Positions 13,401 to 26,968 of a stretch of DNA of 64,000 nt are shown in pieces. The DNA lies in contig CM031858.1 in assembly GCA_018697195.1 (NCBI GenBank), positions 77,867,927 through 77,931,926 of the forward strand, read 5' to 3'. The translations under genes were made by a program, and so were the position numbers. Origin of the DNA: Certhia americana. Its lineage: Eukaryota; Chordata; Aves; Passeriformes; Certhiidae. Under the pieces are notes generated by a model, which made no database searches, was not told the DNA's origin, and saw only the letters and a list, made by a program, of their open reading frames with translations. Positions within the stretch are counted from its first letter, which is position 1; each line of letters opens with the position of its first letter.

Positions 13401-15724
13401 TTAAAATTAAACCAAGTGCAGGTAATGAAAGTTGCTGTAATGGAATAAATACTGATATCCAAAGTTTAAATATAGCACAGGTATTCTAAAATCCATGTCT
13501 TTGTCAAATGTACTTCCTCCCCAGCCCTCTCATAATTATTTGTTGAAATAAGTTACACAGACAACCTGTGTGCAGTTCTCACCTCTCTAAAATATTCAGC
13601 TAATACAGTGCACAATTAGTGTTGAACCTCTTTATTATAAGGTGAATACATTTTTTTCTCTTCTTGTAATCAACTCTGGAAGCAGATAATGAGGTGAGCT
13701 ATGTGGCCCATGTTATTATTGCCAAGCCATTTAAGTTCCAGACAAGGTACCTGCATTTCTCAACATCCTGAAGAAACGCTCTGCAGCCCCTAGGATAGTG
13801 AAAAGAATTAATTTGTTTTGCAAGGATGATTTTGTTCAGAGTATTTCTGCAGCATCAAACATCAAGTTAGACATTTTAAACTGGTCCTCCTCCCATTAGT
13901 GAAATCAGACCCCTCTTTGGTGGGGGCTGCTTTATGGTGCAGCCATAAATGAAAAAGATACCTCCATTGCAGAAGTGCCACTAGTGCTGCAAAAATGGCA
14001 AGAAGCAGTTGAGACCTTGATTTTTTTTGCTCTACCCAACACCAAGTTCAGAGACATTCTCCTAATGGGGCACCACAGCTCCACCCTTTTTGCAAGGGGT
14101 TTGTAAAATAAGGCAGTCTCACACACTGGGACATGTATCTTGAGAAACTTAATTTCATGGAAAGGGTGCACGAAGAACATACGAGGGGTGGCAGCTCGTC
14201 AATCTGGTTGCATGGTTCCTGCCCATCTGACAAATGTAGGAGTTTCCTCACCAGCTCTCCTTAATTGGGGTGAGGCTATAGCATGAACTAAGCTCAAGCA
14301 CAGAGATAACTCCTCCAAAACAGCTATGATAAAAGGTCATCCTTGAACTTATTCTAACTTATGCTGGCACTAATAATCCATGCTTCATTAGTGTCAGGCA
14401 TATTTAGTCAGAAGTGCCAAACTGTCACAAGCATTCATTAGTAAACTCTTACTGCCCCTGCTAAGCAGCTGTAACTTCAGGCTCATACATCAGCAACAAC
14501 TACTGTGTAAGTATATCTATTAGTGAGCACAATGCATGCAAGTCACTGGAAATTATTATTGCAGAAAGCCTTGCTACAGATAATTTTTTTGTCTCCTAGC
14601 ACAGCTTCCAATGCTAATGTATTGCTTTTTCTTTCCTTCTTATTGCATATAGTTTTAAAACACGCAAAATTGCAGATGACTTAACAGAAGCTGTTATGTT
14701 TACCTGTAGACATTGATTCACTTAGAAAGCAAACCTACTGAAGAATTATAGAGGACCATGTCTCTGTGGAATATCTTCTATTCTTTTTCTGAGCTGAACC
14801 TGGGTTGAACTACCTCAGAAATTAATAAATATGCATTGCATAATAAAACCTTCCTAGAAAAGACTTGTCTTCTTTGTTACAAGTGCTGGAAACATGAATA
14901 AGACAAAGGAAACCAATGCTACAAAAGAACTCGGGCAAATTGCTTTTAGCTCTGTCTCAGAGGTCTGGTGGTAGGGTTTTGGTTGTGAGTATAAACAAAA
15001 CTTTTCACAAATGGTCAGTAAAGTCCCTACTTGGAATTCCCTGCCACTGAGACTCTGAGTTTCAGTTTGCTGAAACTATAAATTCTGACCCCTATGTATG
15101 ACATTAGTGGGAGACAAACTTTAAAGGCAAGGAGCAGGATAAAAAGCCAAATGCTTTAGAAATGGATAAATTCATGGTTTGGAAGCACCATGAAGGCATA
15201 TAGGAAGAGGCAGGCCAAAAGCTTGCAGTATGTCAATGAGTATCTAAAATGTCCATGAATCTGAGGTTTTCCGTGCAGTAGGCAGAAGCAGCTTATTTTC
15301 CTTTAAAAGAAAAATAAATTTGCTTAACCTTGGCCCAATAAGTGGATTTGTACAGTTACTATGCAAGAATAAATGTTAGTAAAATAACCACACTCAAGCT
15401 AAAACTAGCTTAAATATTTCAGTGCCTATGTAGTATAACAGTGAATAGACCAGAAAAGTACGTGCAAAATTGTCTCACATATCTCCATGTTCAAATTCTG
15501 TGACTGAAATAAGGTCTGAGCTATACAGCAAACAACAACAAACTGTGCCTGCTGATTTGCTGAATAGGCATTATAGCGCCCTGAGCAAAATCTGGTAATT
15601 ATAGCAACAGACACAGACAGAAATCTGACGAGAGTTTGGCAAAAGAGGATTCCATAAACAACTTAATTCTAGTATTCCTTTATGCTTAACTTTTTTTTTT
15701 CAAAATTAATTATGTCAAGAGATT

Positions 15725-16630
15725 TCTGTCGTGAGTAGTAAGTAAACTAAAGGAAGAAAGTTTCACCACATTTTCATACCCAGTACCAGAGACTAATGAA
15801 GACACAATCATTGGAAGAGACAGGGTGACCCAGGAGCCAGGGGACAGGATCGCAGATAGGGCTCTCACCAGTAGGACACAATCCCACACAAGGGCACAGT
15901 AACAAGGTGTATCTGCACCCCCTGGTCCTGACAAAGGAATAATCCAGCCAATCCCAGGGGCTGTGCAACAGAGTCCGGACAGGAGTAGCAGTAGACGAGG
16001 ACAAAGACGGGACTGTAGAAAAGTCACCTACTGTATGCATCCAAGGTTTACTGAGGAATCAGGGCTGGAGACAAGGCTGTAACACAGATCTGAGTGCATT
16101 CAAGAGACAAGGCTGCCCTCCAAACAGGTTCAAGGCCCAGAGAGGAGACAACTGCTACACTACATGGATTTAAAGTCTCTTTAGGAAACTCAGTCAGTGA
16201 GAGAGGCCTCAGTCCAAAGAAAATTCATATAAGGCCCAGCTATCTTGGTCTGAGTTTAAAGAGATCCAACCATGGACAGGGCAGGGGGCACATAAGGCCA
16301 TTAGGGCAATAAAGGCATCACATCTGACAGGGATTATGAGCAGAGTCAGAATCTTCAATAAAAAGCTCTTTTCTTGCCAACAAAGAGTTAATGATTCATA
16401 AATGGTTAAGGTTAAAAGAACAGCTCTAGTTATGGTCAGAGTAGCTTTTGTATGTACATATGAGAATTGCACTAGTATGAGTATAACATGGCACAATTGG
16501 GGTGGATTTTTATCAAAGGGCCAAGAGGCACATCCTTTATCCCAAGCACCTGTTGGGTCCTCTGCCTGCCTTTTTAGCCTGCTGATTGGTGAAAGCACAG
16601 CAAGTGCTGTGACTGCTCTATAGATGTGTG
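15725..16630. other. Compositionally distinct block, possible old LTR or retroelement
   Basis: This stretch is visibly richer in G and C and in CAGG/CCTG-type words than its AT-rich surroundings. It contains AATAAA-like signals on the plus strand (about 16309 and 16353) and a CATATAAGG TATA-like word near 16227. These could be U3 and R parts of a decayed plus-strand LTR. I could not find matching TG...CA ends or a target-site duplication, and no coding motif is visible. It may equally be unique DNA. Confidence 0.25.
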
Positions 16631-19600
16631 CAAGCTGGCTGGCAGCTAACAGAGTTAAAAGTCTGTTCAGTTCCTCTGCTACCCCTTAGCTGAGACAGCA
16701 GCTTAATTTTTCTCACTTACTTAGTTGATGGTTTTTACTAACTTTGTGATAATTTGATGTCCTTAAAACCTTTAAAACTGGCATTTGGAGACAAAAAAAA
16801 TTGGGAACTAATATGACAGCATGATTGAACAGGTCTTGGTACCTTACAAATCACCTGAAAAGACATCAGCCTTGAAGGAGGCAGCAAACAAAAAAATTCA
16901 GTCTAAAATCTTCAGCCTGTCACCGTAAAGAACTAGAATTTACACTATTAAGGAAAATATTACACAATATCTCTTCTTTCTCATCTACTCCAGTATTTTC
17001 TTAAAGTCAATGAAATTAAATAAATACATAAGAAGTATGGTTCAAAACATTATAATTAGATTAATATAGTATAGTTACATTTATTTCACTATATACTGTA
17101 ACCCAGTAATTCTGTATCACCCACTGTTAGTATATAAGTGTGCAGTGCAAAGCAGCCTTTACATTCTGTTTTACATTGAGTGTATAAGAAATGCGATACT
17201 GAATAAAAATAAGAGGGTAAATGATGTAGTGACTAGTAAAAGCACTAGTGATTCCAAATGAAGAAATATAAGACAGAAAATATTCGTGTTCATGTCCTAG
17301 ATTGTGCTTTCATTTTGAAATTGATTCTCCTTGATCTTTAATGACTGCCGTAAGTTTTAGATTTTTTCAGATTTTAATTTACAATCCATTTTAATTACAA
17401 TCCTTATCCACCTACAGGAAAGAAATGGTGCAAAACCTGTTTAACTTAGGCTGATGAGGAAGTAAATGCACAATTTTCCTATATTATTGAAATATTATTA
17501 CATAATTGTGGTCAAAATTTACATCTGTAAATATCTTACAATATTTCCTGTGTGTTGAATATTGTATTGTTTGTTTCGTATTACATACAAAAAATAGCAA
17601 AGCTTGCTAAAGTAGTGTTGAAAATGTGATTTACACTACAAGAAACTGTAGAAATATATTTCTTGTTTCTCTGCATCCTCAACTATCCAACTGATTTCAC
17701 TCTATTAATTATTTTACATTTACTAGTCTTATTATTTTAATACTTGAAAGAACCTCCATGGAATTTATTGCAAAAAGGTCATGTTGTCAGAAACCCCAGT
17801 GAAGAATTCTCACAGAATTCTCTAAAATACACTAAAATATTCTCACAAAATGACTTCCAAAAGAGCATGTCTTTCCAAAAGGATAATGACACAATTTATT
17901 AAACCAAAGAGAAATGTGGGTTATTTATTGAGTGCCAGCATAACCATTCAGTTAAGGGCATTTTATGTAATAAATGGAATGGTGAATGTAGCCCACACAA
18001 GATGCTGTAGGAGCATCTATTGCACATCTTTTTTACCCAAATGGCTCTCTGAAGCCCTCTGCAGTCATTGATAGGAATAAGATATCAGAAAGGTACTGTG
18101 AGTACAGATTGCTGTTGCACAGCGCTGCACCAATGCACACAAGAACTAGTCTGCATGCACACGAACACAGAACTAGTCTGTCTTTTAATGGGAATTTCAA
18201 ATAATTAAAACACTTCTGTATAATAGCATGGAAGTTATTTTGGAGAGGAAATTCTACTTTTTTCACGGAGAGCAAAACTTTTAAATGGTTTGCAAAACTG
18301 TGCTGACCATGATTGCAATATCTAATCTCCATTTAAGAGGCTCAAACATTACTGACATAAATTTTTGCATTTATACAGATAATATCTAGCTGAAGAAGAC
18401 TTTAGTCTCCTGGGGAGCTGAGAACTAGAGCAACCAGGTTTCTCTTCACGTTGTTCTTTTAAAAAAGCCTGAAGTTAGACTTGAGGTTTTATTTGGTACT
18501 CCTTTGTATTATGTTGTTAAAATTTTCCTACTCTAACAATAGTTTCTGCCATTTAGTAGAACACATAATTTTTGCCTCTGCTACATCTCTATTTCCTCAA
18601 TAATTGAACTCACACTTCAGTTATAACTTAGGCAAATACTTGGATAATTTAGGTGGTTTACCTTTCAAGGCCTCTTGGTGTAAATTTTCTGATCTGTGCC
18701 CTCTGATGTGATCAGGTGAGCTAGGAAAAGACACATTCACCTCCTGGATTATATTAACATAATCTCAAGCTTTTGAAAACTCTAACCCTATGTAGCCACA
18801 CAACTATTTCACATATTCAGAAAGGGATTTGCTGTTTAAATCTGATTTAAGCTGAGCCATTGAGAGATAAACATACAGAGCATTAACTGAACTCCTTCAG
18901 GCTGCAACAGGGAGGAATCATAAGGGACTGTTTTACTCAGATGACATTTAATTATAATGAGCAGAATCTAGGTTATTAGCAGAATACATCTACATGTGTG
19001 GTTTTGAATAAAATCTACTAAGAGGGAAAGAAGATAAAGTGAACATTCAGAATTTTGTATACTGTCACAGAAACAAAAATCTTGAATTGATGCTTTAATT
19101 TCTACTCTAAAAGCTATTATTCATATAAAATATTGAGACAGCAAATTAGCATATAATTCATAAAACCAGTTCCTTTTCCCTCACTCTTACAATTTTTTTA
19201 CTTTTAAAGGAATTGATCTTGATTGCCAACAAGAGAGTCAGAAATTCTGGAATGAAACAAAGACTCGGGAGTATTTAGATCTTGTTCTTCTCCATGTTCA
19301 TCCATTATGCAAAATATGAAGTGACACTGTGAGCCAGAAAAAAAATTTTTCACCTTCTGCCCTACCATGATTACATTCCCAGGAGCCCTGCTGAGTCACT
19401 GTGCTTCCAAATCTATGTAGGCAGAGCCTCAGACAGTGCCCTAGGGCAGGCAGCATCCTCTCCTTTGATTCCAGTCTTCTTTTCTTCCTACTCCTTTGCA
19501 TTTGTAGTTTCTTTCTATATTTCCTCCTTATACAGCTCAGGCCCAATGCATGGATATTATAGTTTGTAAATCTTTTGAAAGCCTTTCCTCAGTCCTTATC

Positions 19601-22600
19601 AGAAATATATTATATGGCTTACACCTGGCAAGTGTGAGCCAGAATCATGCTTTCTGTTTCAACAGCAGCTGTAAAACTGGAAGAAGACATGTTCTTACAG
19701 TCTGATAACTCACACAACATGTATCATGACAGTCAATGGCTCTTGAAGCAAAAATGAAAAAAGTAATAAAGTTCCTATGTTCAAATAAGGAATAAATTTT
19801 TTTTCATGGTATGACAAAATAAATATAAGCTGATCCTTCAAGGGAGGGGCCCACCAATTCTGAAGCAAATGCAGACTGTACAATATTCATTTCACCTAAT
19901 AATTGTCAAAGATTAGTAGCATTAATGAAAGTTAATTGCACTGAACTATATTACTAAGTGCAGTTGTTGATTTCTTTTTAATAACTGATGTCTGAAAACA
20001 CACTTGCAGTTTAGAGCTATGATTTTCTCACATTGCCTAGCAACCTGTGCAAATATAGAACTGCAGATGCAAAACTACTGACCTTTCGTTCATGTCTGCT
20101 TTCCAGTGCTTATTTTTTCTACCCTTCACAGCAAAAGAGTAAGACCAGCAAAAATATTTTAAACACTGAACTCTTCAGTATATATTAAACATTTCAGATA
20201 ACAAAATCATGAAAACACCTTTGCTTAACAGAAGAGCAAACTATTTAATTTAAATAAGCCTGAAATATTACATACTGGATAGTCTCACCGATCTTTCAGT
20301 GCAGAGAGAATGGTTACTCACCCTACAATATCTGCGGCTCTTAGGAAGAGTCATCCGTGCAGATTTCTCTCCTAGTGCACATGTACAGCGTGGGGGGGAT
20401 TTTTTTTTAGACCAACTCTATCCACTGAATCTATTCCTACATTTAAGTATACCTGCATTGAGTCTAAAGGGAGGATCGAGCTACTCATTTCTTTTCTTAG
20501 TAAAGACAAAGTTGGATTATTCAGGAAATGGGAAGAAGAGCACATTCAAAACATAACAGCATGTTGAAGAAAACCAGGGTAATAGCCTACACACCTTCTT
20601 CCCTTAGTGCCAAAATACAACTTCCTTGATTGCTTGAGCGTATGCAGTGGGGAGGTTTGTACAGAGATGGAGTTGAGAGAGAGAACCTATTACTTCTCTA
20701 GCTGGGACTGGAATGCTGAAGAATGACACCTGTCATAAAGGACTAAATAAGCAAAAACATGCATGCAGAAGGAGCTAGGCTCCAATCAGTCTAGGAGGTA
20801 AAAATATGTTCTTAAAATAAAACATAAGAACCTGAATTCTTCCCTTCTTCTTATCACGGATGGAAGTAGATTGCAAAGGAAAAACAGTTCGTAAAATGCA
20901 TTAAAAACAAAAGAAAAATCACTGCATTTGTAAATAGCACAAAAATATAAGCATACAAACAAAGCTTATTTCGACTTATTTTCTAAGAAATTGTTCCAAT
21001 GTACTTTACTTATGATGTTCCTCCAAAAAGCCATCTACATATTAATCTAACTCCATACTGAAACTACCTAGTGTTTGGGTTAGGAGCAAATACTATTCAC
21101 ATTCTCAAAAACCTTATAACAATTTGTTTAAAGTGTTAGAGAGTCTTTTAACCCCAAAACAGATTTAACAATCCATAGCAGGAGATAGCACATGTGACTA
21201 GTATTTGGTGCAAACTTAGACTCATGTTTCTCATGACTCCTTCAGTTGTGCTTGCCAATGATCCCTAAATTTGTGATATTGGTTTCATGCCAATTTTCAG
21301 TGTGTAGAGTTTCAGAAGCAAAGGTTTCTCAGAAGCTTATGGAGATTAAACCCATCATTCCACTACTCTACTGATTAGGTAAACTATTCCTTTTCTTAAT
21401 TTTATTTTTCTCTTAGAAGACATTAGAATATACTATACAAGTACAGTGCAAATTAAGTGAAGCTAAGAAAATGTTTCTTACTTATAATTAGCTCACAAAG
21501 AACACAGTTGACATAATAAATATCAAAAGTCGTTATAGGTGTCTGCTGTCATTGTCGTAAACTAGGAAACCTTTTCAAAGAGATTTGAGAGAAAAACTGA
21601 CATTTTTATCATACTTCACACTATTTGTCTTAGAAGTCCTAAATTGTTGGATCTTCCTTTTTTGCCCCCTAATAAGATGACAAGTATTTTCAAGTCACGC
21701 CTTTTTATAAAGGACAATAAAAGAGGTAAACTGCCTACAGGATAGTCAGAATTTAGGTAAACAGTGTTGTAATTTTCCCCTATGAAGTATAGCTGTTCTA
21801 TATTCCTACCCAGTTCAGTTTGTTATTGAAAGTTTTAGTCAGGCAAAAAATTTCCAAGGGTTCAGAATTATCAAGAATGAAATAATTAAACACCTAGAGT
21901 TTGTATTCATGCAATCTATGTAGGGTAAAAGAACAAGAAAATAAAAGTAATTATTTCTGGGATTTTTTAATCTTATGCTTGTAAAATAATAGAAGTCAAG
22001 TCTATAAAATACAAAATAGATTTCTTACAAAAAAAAGGTATTATTATTTTAATCAATAGTTGCACAATCTAGAAAAGAGTAATATTTTCTTCAGAAAACA
22101 GAAAAATCAGTAAAAAAACAAAGTTTTTTGTACTATAAAAGCACAATTCATCAAGATACAGAAATTTTAAAAAATAGTTTGCTCTCTATTTTGCTAAATT
22201 TTAAAGATCCATCTATTAAAGTTCCATGTCATAAAGTTTTTTTGGCTGTTTTCTTACACAATGCATTATTTAAATCAAGGAGAGGGTCTTACATAGTTTG
22301 TAAGTCATAGTTCGGGACATTCTATGAGTCACTGATTCCTTAAGACAAATTAGGACTATCTGTGAAATATTACCTATCTCAGGTCATTGCTTCCACTTAG
22401 TTTCATATTTTAGATGTTATTTCAAGCGACGCTAAACACTGTCATCATCGCTTCAATACGAAGCAGCGGAGTTTAGTCTTCTTCATTTATCTTCTTTTTA
22501 GTAACTTGAGATTTTCAACACCTCAGAAAGTTAAGGCATGCGTATCTAAAGACACCACTAAAAGAAATAACAAAAGAATTAAAATGAGTAGGAGGAGAGA

Positions 22601-22716
22601 GAAAAAGAATTCTAATTTGCTGATGCTTCTTTCTTTTAAATTAATCACTTTAAAACATTTTGACAACCATGTATGAGTAGTTCTATTCTTTTGTAGAATA
22701 AACTTTATTAAAATTC

Positions 22717-22730
22717 TTTTTTTTTTTTTT
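22717..22730. repeat. Poly-T run (T14)
   Basis: A simple homopolymer run with no adjacent element recognised. Confidence 0.85.
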
Positions 22731-23365
22731 CTGGTGCATACAATTCCAAGCTTGTTAGTTATGTAGCTAATTATAATTAACTAAATACAGTTAATAATTG
22801 AATTCTTAAATTAAAGGTGTTTGAATTTTAAAGACTGGATCTTGGTTTTGACAATAAATTTTTTAAAGCATAAATACATCCAGAGTTTTTGACCAAGTTA
22901 GCTTCAGCCTTCATATTCTCTTTCACAGATGAAGAGTACAATATAGTGGCATATGACACAAGCATTACCATGCAATTTAAAAGCATGTTTATCAATGCAT
23001 TTTGCAGAGAAATGCAATTACCACACCGTTTTGTGAAAAATGTCCATTTCCTGCTGTTTGAATGACTCAAAATTTTAAAATCAGCTACAAGAAGTTTGTT
23101 CAAGCTGATATATAAATGGTAAAGCAAAGTTGTCTTATATAGATCAACAACAATCTCATCATATTTTTTAATTAAAACAATAACAATCTAACCACAGTAT
23201 CAGGTTTTACATAACAAAAAATCCCCTCTTTTAGATAGTCAGATTTGAAGGGTTCATCTTAATGTTTCACTCCAGATAGCTCACAGGTCAGAAGATGCAC
23301 CTGTAATGTACATCCCAATAACCCGTAAACCACCTAAAGACATGAAAAGGAAGTCAAAAGCTTGC

Positions 23366-23392
23366 AAGAACAACAACAACAACAACAACAAT

Positions 23393-23424
<32 letters not shown>
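23366..23424. repeat. (CAA)n trinucleotide microsatellite
   Basis: About 19 CAA/AAC units with one ATA interruption in the middle. It is likely variable in length between individuals. Confidence 0.95.
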
Positions 23425-26261
23425 GTGGAAATATAAGAGCAGGGAAATAAACAATAATATTAATAAACAGGAACTTTGAACATTTGGGAAAAAATAAAGA
23501 AAAAAATTTGAAGGAACAAAAAGAATTCAATCAGAAGCAAAACATTTAACACCAACTGAAACTCCTCCCTCAAGTAATAATAATAAAAAAAAAATTCTTC
23601 AAACTGCAGAGGATACCAACTCAGTAAGAAATCTCTCAAGACATCTATAGTTCTTCAGATGACATCTTAAAAAATTACTGATGAAGCACTGCAAAACAAT
23701 AGCTGCATTAGCATAGCATGAAAAGAAAGAGGTAGGAGCAGTCTCATGTAAATTCCTGCCAGCTGCTTTTGGTTTGTTCCACTTAAGAAGCCTATTTCTG
23801 TCAAATACACAAATGTGTCTTCTAGAACAAAGAAAGTAGTAAAAAAGAAAAGGGCTTGTATGCATAATCTGCCATGGCTTTATGTCTTTTTTCCCCTCCT
23901 TTTTGAGTAACTGGTCTCTTCAACAGAAGTTTAGATTTGTTTTTGGTGGACTTATCTTTCCACAATTGTCCTAGACACCATTAAAGACTAAGTAATGAGG
24001 TAATTGAGAGTATTGAGATAAAAATATAGCACTATTTTCCAATCAGCTGTGCACAAAGTCTTAACTGACTTGCTATTTATCCTCAGCTCTTGTCAATCAC
24101 AAGAACAGTTTCTGATATTGTATTTTGTATTCTTCTACTATTTCTTATGATCTTTTTATCATCCCATCCTCACTTCTTAAAGTACAAAGGCTGTCAAAGG
24201 GAAAAATCAAAAATGTCCAGATAGTCTTGTTCTTTATTCGTCACACTGAAGAAGTCAAAATGGGAACAGCAGTAAAAAATTCTTCTTATTTCATAACAAT
24301 TTGAAGTTACTAATTGTATTTTGTGAGTTTAGACCAGTTTAATCCTGCCATCAGAAGAAAACTGATCTATGTTTTTTTAAGTGACTGTAATTTAATTTCT
24401 GTTATTATATTAGTATTAAGCAATGTATTTCTGGAACATAATTTGTCTGGTTTTGAGATCAAAGTAATTAAATTTATTTTCATTTCTTTGTGAGTTATCA
24501 TATTGCGGTATATACTTTCTATCCAGTTGCTGTACATGTATTTTCACAAATACTAAATACAATATTTTTCCAAAAGTAACCTCATCTGGGTTGATTGTTT
24601 TCAACATACTCATTGGAAAAGTTCAAAATGTAATATTGAATGATATTTCATATGTTCACCCTCAGGAGGAAAGCTTAGGGGTGTTTTTTTTTGGGGGGGG
24701 GTGAGGATTAGAGGGAGGCTTGTGGATTATATTTTCTTTCTAACTCTGTGACTTACATACATGAGCCACAAGCCATCAAATCTTTTATAACTTTGATGTT
24801 TGTTTTCAAATCTCACCAGACATGGTGCAAAGTCTAAGCATACAAAAAAATAGCAGCACAATGATGACTGCACCTCAAAATCAGAAAAAAATACTTCCCA
24901 TCTCATTATTTAAGTAATGTTAATATTTAAACTGAACTTTAGTTTACTTATAAAACTATGTGAATTTCATTTTTCATGTTTCAAGTTTTAATCTTGTTTT
25001 TAAAAAGAAAATCCAAGTTTGGGGTTTTTTTGTTTGGGTTTTTTTTTCCTTTTAAGTGCCTAAGACAGATTTGTAATCATTCCTTTCAGCTAAAAATACC
25101 ATTTAACTTGCTCTTATGCAATTTCTGCCCTTAGCTCAAAAGTTGATATGGATTACAAGCCATCTGCATTATGTTTATACTCTTGAAAAATATACATGCT
25201 ATGCTTTTGCTTTCTGCACACAAACTCTCTGTGGGCTTTCAATGACAAATGTCTCACACACAGCTTCCTTTTTGGAATTCAACTCAAAACCTTCAAGACC
25301 CTTCAGTAAAGAATTTATGGACAAGAACAAATGTCATGTAAAGTCAGATGTCTGTGTTTGTTACAAATGAGTGCTAATCAAGTACATTAAAAATCATTAA
25401 ATATATGTAGTTTAATAAATGAAAATTCTGCTAGAATACTTACAGACTGGATAATGCATGTTGGTTCATATTATCACCTTTCACTTCCACTGTGCATTAG
25501 CTTTTCATAATTTCTCTAGGTATCACAAGGCATAGATGTGACTTTCTGATACAAGATTATGGCTTTCACAGCAACATAATCAGAAATCCAAATTATGAAA
25601 TGTGAAAACTAGTTCATTAATCAATCTCCATAAATCCTGGTAAATTATTTCAATCCCACTTTACTTGTTTTGTTACTTTTGTTGGAGAACCTCCAAAGAA
25701 CAGGAACTGAGTTATAACAGCTCCCGTTACAGTGGAGACCTTTGATTTCTCCTGAATTCTCAAGGTACCAATGAACATTTCAAAAAATGATCAAATTTGG
25801 GGACAGTAGTTTGGCACAATTTCCACCGACGTGAATTTGGACTTTAAAAATATTAAACTGTGGATGCCTTTGAAACCTCACCTAGCCATAGCAAAACTCT
25901 ATATTCTACAAACCATGATTCCTCTTCCCTCTATGTGTACATCCCATCAGCACACAAAATTCTCCCATACCCTGACACCACCAGATCTGTTCTCCTCATG
26001 ATGATGTATAAGGAAGACACAGAAACAAAGGCCAAATTTATATATATATATGTAAGCTTTCATAAAAGCAAATGACCTGAAAGGCATACTTTGCTTATGC
26101 ACCCTGAGGATTATGGAAAATTAACAGAAAAGAAGAGCATCAGAAAGAGAACTGGAATCATTGATTGATTTATACAGATTCATTTTCCATCTATTTATTT
26201 CTATAGATTCCCTTGTGATTACAATCAGTGCAAACACTTTCTAAAATGCAGGAAGGATTCC

Positions 26262-26266
26262 ACTAG
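26262..26266. repeat. Left target-site duplication of solo LTR
   Basis: The five bases ACTAG directly precede the LTR start. The same five bases follow its end at 26964-26968. Confidence 0.85.
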
Positions 26267-26528
26267 TGTCTTGGGTTGCAGTGCAAAATGTAACCAAAAC
26301 TGTGTATTCTATCACCATCTGATGAAACCAGGGTGTGGTGGTGTAATTGTCTGTCAATGGCCAACTGTCAAGAAACCTGCTGGGGCAGTTTTCTTATCTC
26401 TTCCACCACCCAGCCTCCCTCCAGGGAGAGATCTTCTGCTGATGTTCCATTGAGTCTCACTGATAGAATTACATCATCCCACTGGGAAATGCTCCAGCCA
26501 GGGGGAGGAGCCAAGTATTCCTACCTGG

Positions 26529-26535
26529 ATAAAAA
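26529..26535 (+). promoter_or_regulatory. TATA-like box in the solo LTR
   Basis: ATAAAAA lies about 260 bp into the LTR and 280 bp before its poly(A) signal, as expected for the U3 promoter. Activity is unknown. Confidence 0.45.
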
Positions 26536-26810
26536 CCTTGGAACACCAAGGCAGCCTTTTCCACTGGATTCTCAGAGGAAGACCAGGTCCATCTATCACC
26601 ACTGGACCTTCAGTGGAAAACTCCACTTTTCTACAGGAACATCACTTCAACAGAGCCACATCTGCCACTGGGACTGCAGCCACCATTGAATGGGACTGCC
26701 ACCAACACCCTGACCCACAGGGTGTCAGGTTGTATCCTGACTCTGTCAGAATTTTTCTTGTAATACTGCATATTTTGTTGGGTTTTTTTTTTCTTTATTT
26801 TAGTTCCCCT

Positions 26811-26816
26811 AATAAA
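26811..26816 (+). promoter_or_regulatory. LTR polyadenylation signal AATAAA
   Basis: A canonical hexamer preceded by a T-rich stretch, about 150 bp before the LTR end, in the right place for the R region. Confidence 0.6.
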
Positions 26817-26963
26817 GAACTGTTATTCCTATTTCCCATATCTTTTCCTGAGAGCCCCTTAATTTCAAAGATATAATAATTCAAGAGGGAGGGGGTTTAC
26901 ATTCTCCATTCCAGGGGAGGCTCCTGCCTTGTTTAGCAGAAAACTGTCATTCAAACCAAGACA

Positions 26964-26968
26964 ACTAG
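26964..26968. repeat. Right target-site duplication of solo LTR
   Basis: ACTAG, identical to 26262-26266. Confidence 0.85.

Larger units (their letters stand above)
13401..26261. other. AT-rich unique DNA, no recognisable gene
   Basis: No host gene, exon or RNA gene is recognisable. Short frames of 60-130 codons occur on both strands as expected by chance. A distinct block at 15725-16630 and a CAA microsatellite at 23366-23424 are listed separately. I see nothing else of note. Confidence 0.55.
26267..26963 (+). mobile_element. Solo LTR of an endogenous retrovirus (697 bp)
   Basis: The element starts TGTCTTGG and ends CCAAGACA, an 8-bp perfect terminal inverted repeat with canonical TG...CA ends. 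It is flanked by the 5-bp direct repeat ACTAG. An ATAAAAA TATA-like word at 26529-26535 and an AATAAA at 26811-26816 fit U3, R and U5 order on the plus strand. No internal retroviral genes follow, so this is a solitary LTR left by recombination between two LTRs. Five-bp duplications are usual for ERVL or some ERV1 families rather than ERVK, so class III or I is inferred. The open frames inside (up to 118 codons) are incidental. Confidence 0.88.

Noticed and set aside
23366..23424. Regular repeats as a CRISPR array
   Set aside because: A trinucleotide microsatellite with no spacers. The genome is eukaryotic.
26333..26876. 118- and 112-codon frames inside the solo LTR
   Set aside because: They lie wholly within LTR sequence bounded by TG...CA and target duplications. 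LTRs carry no genes of this kind.
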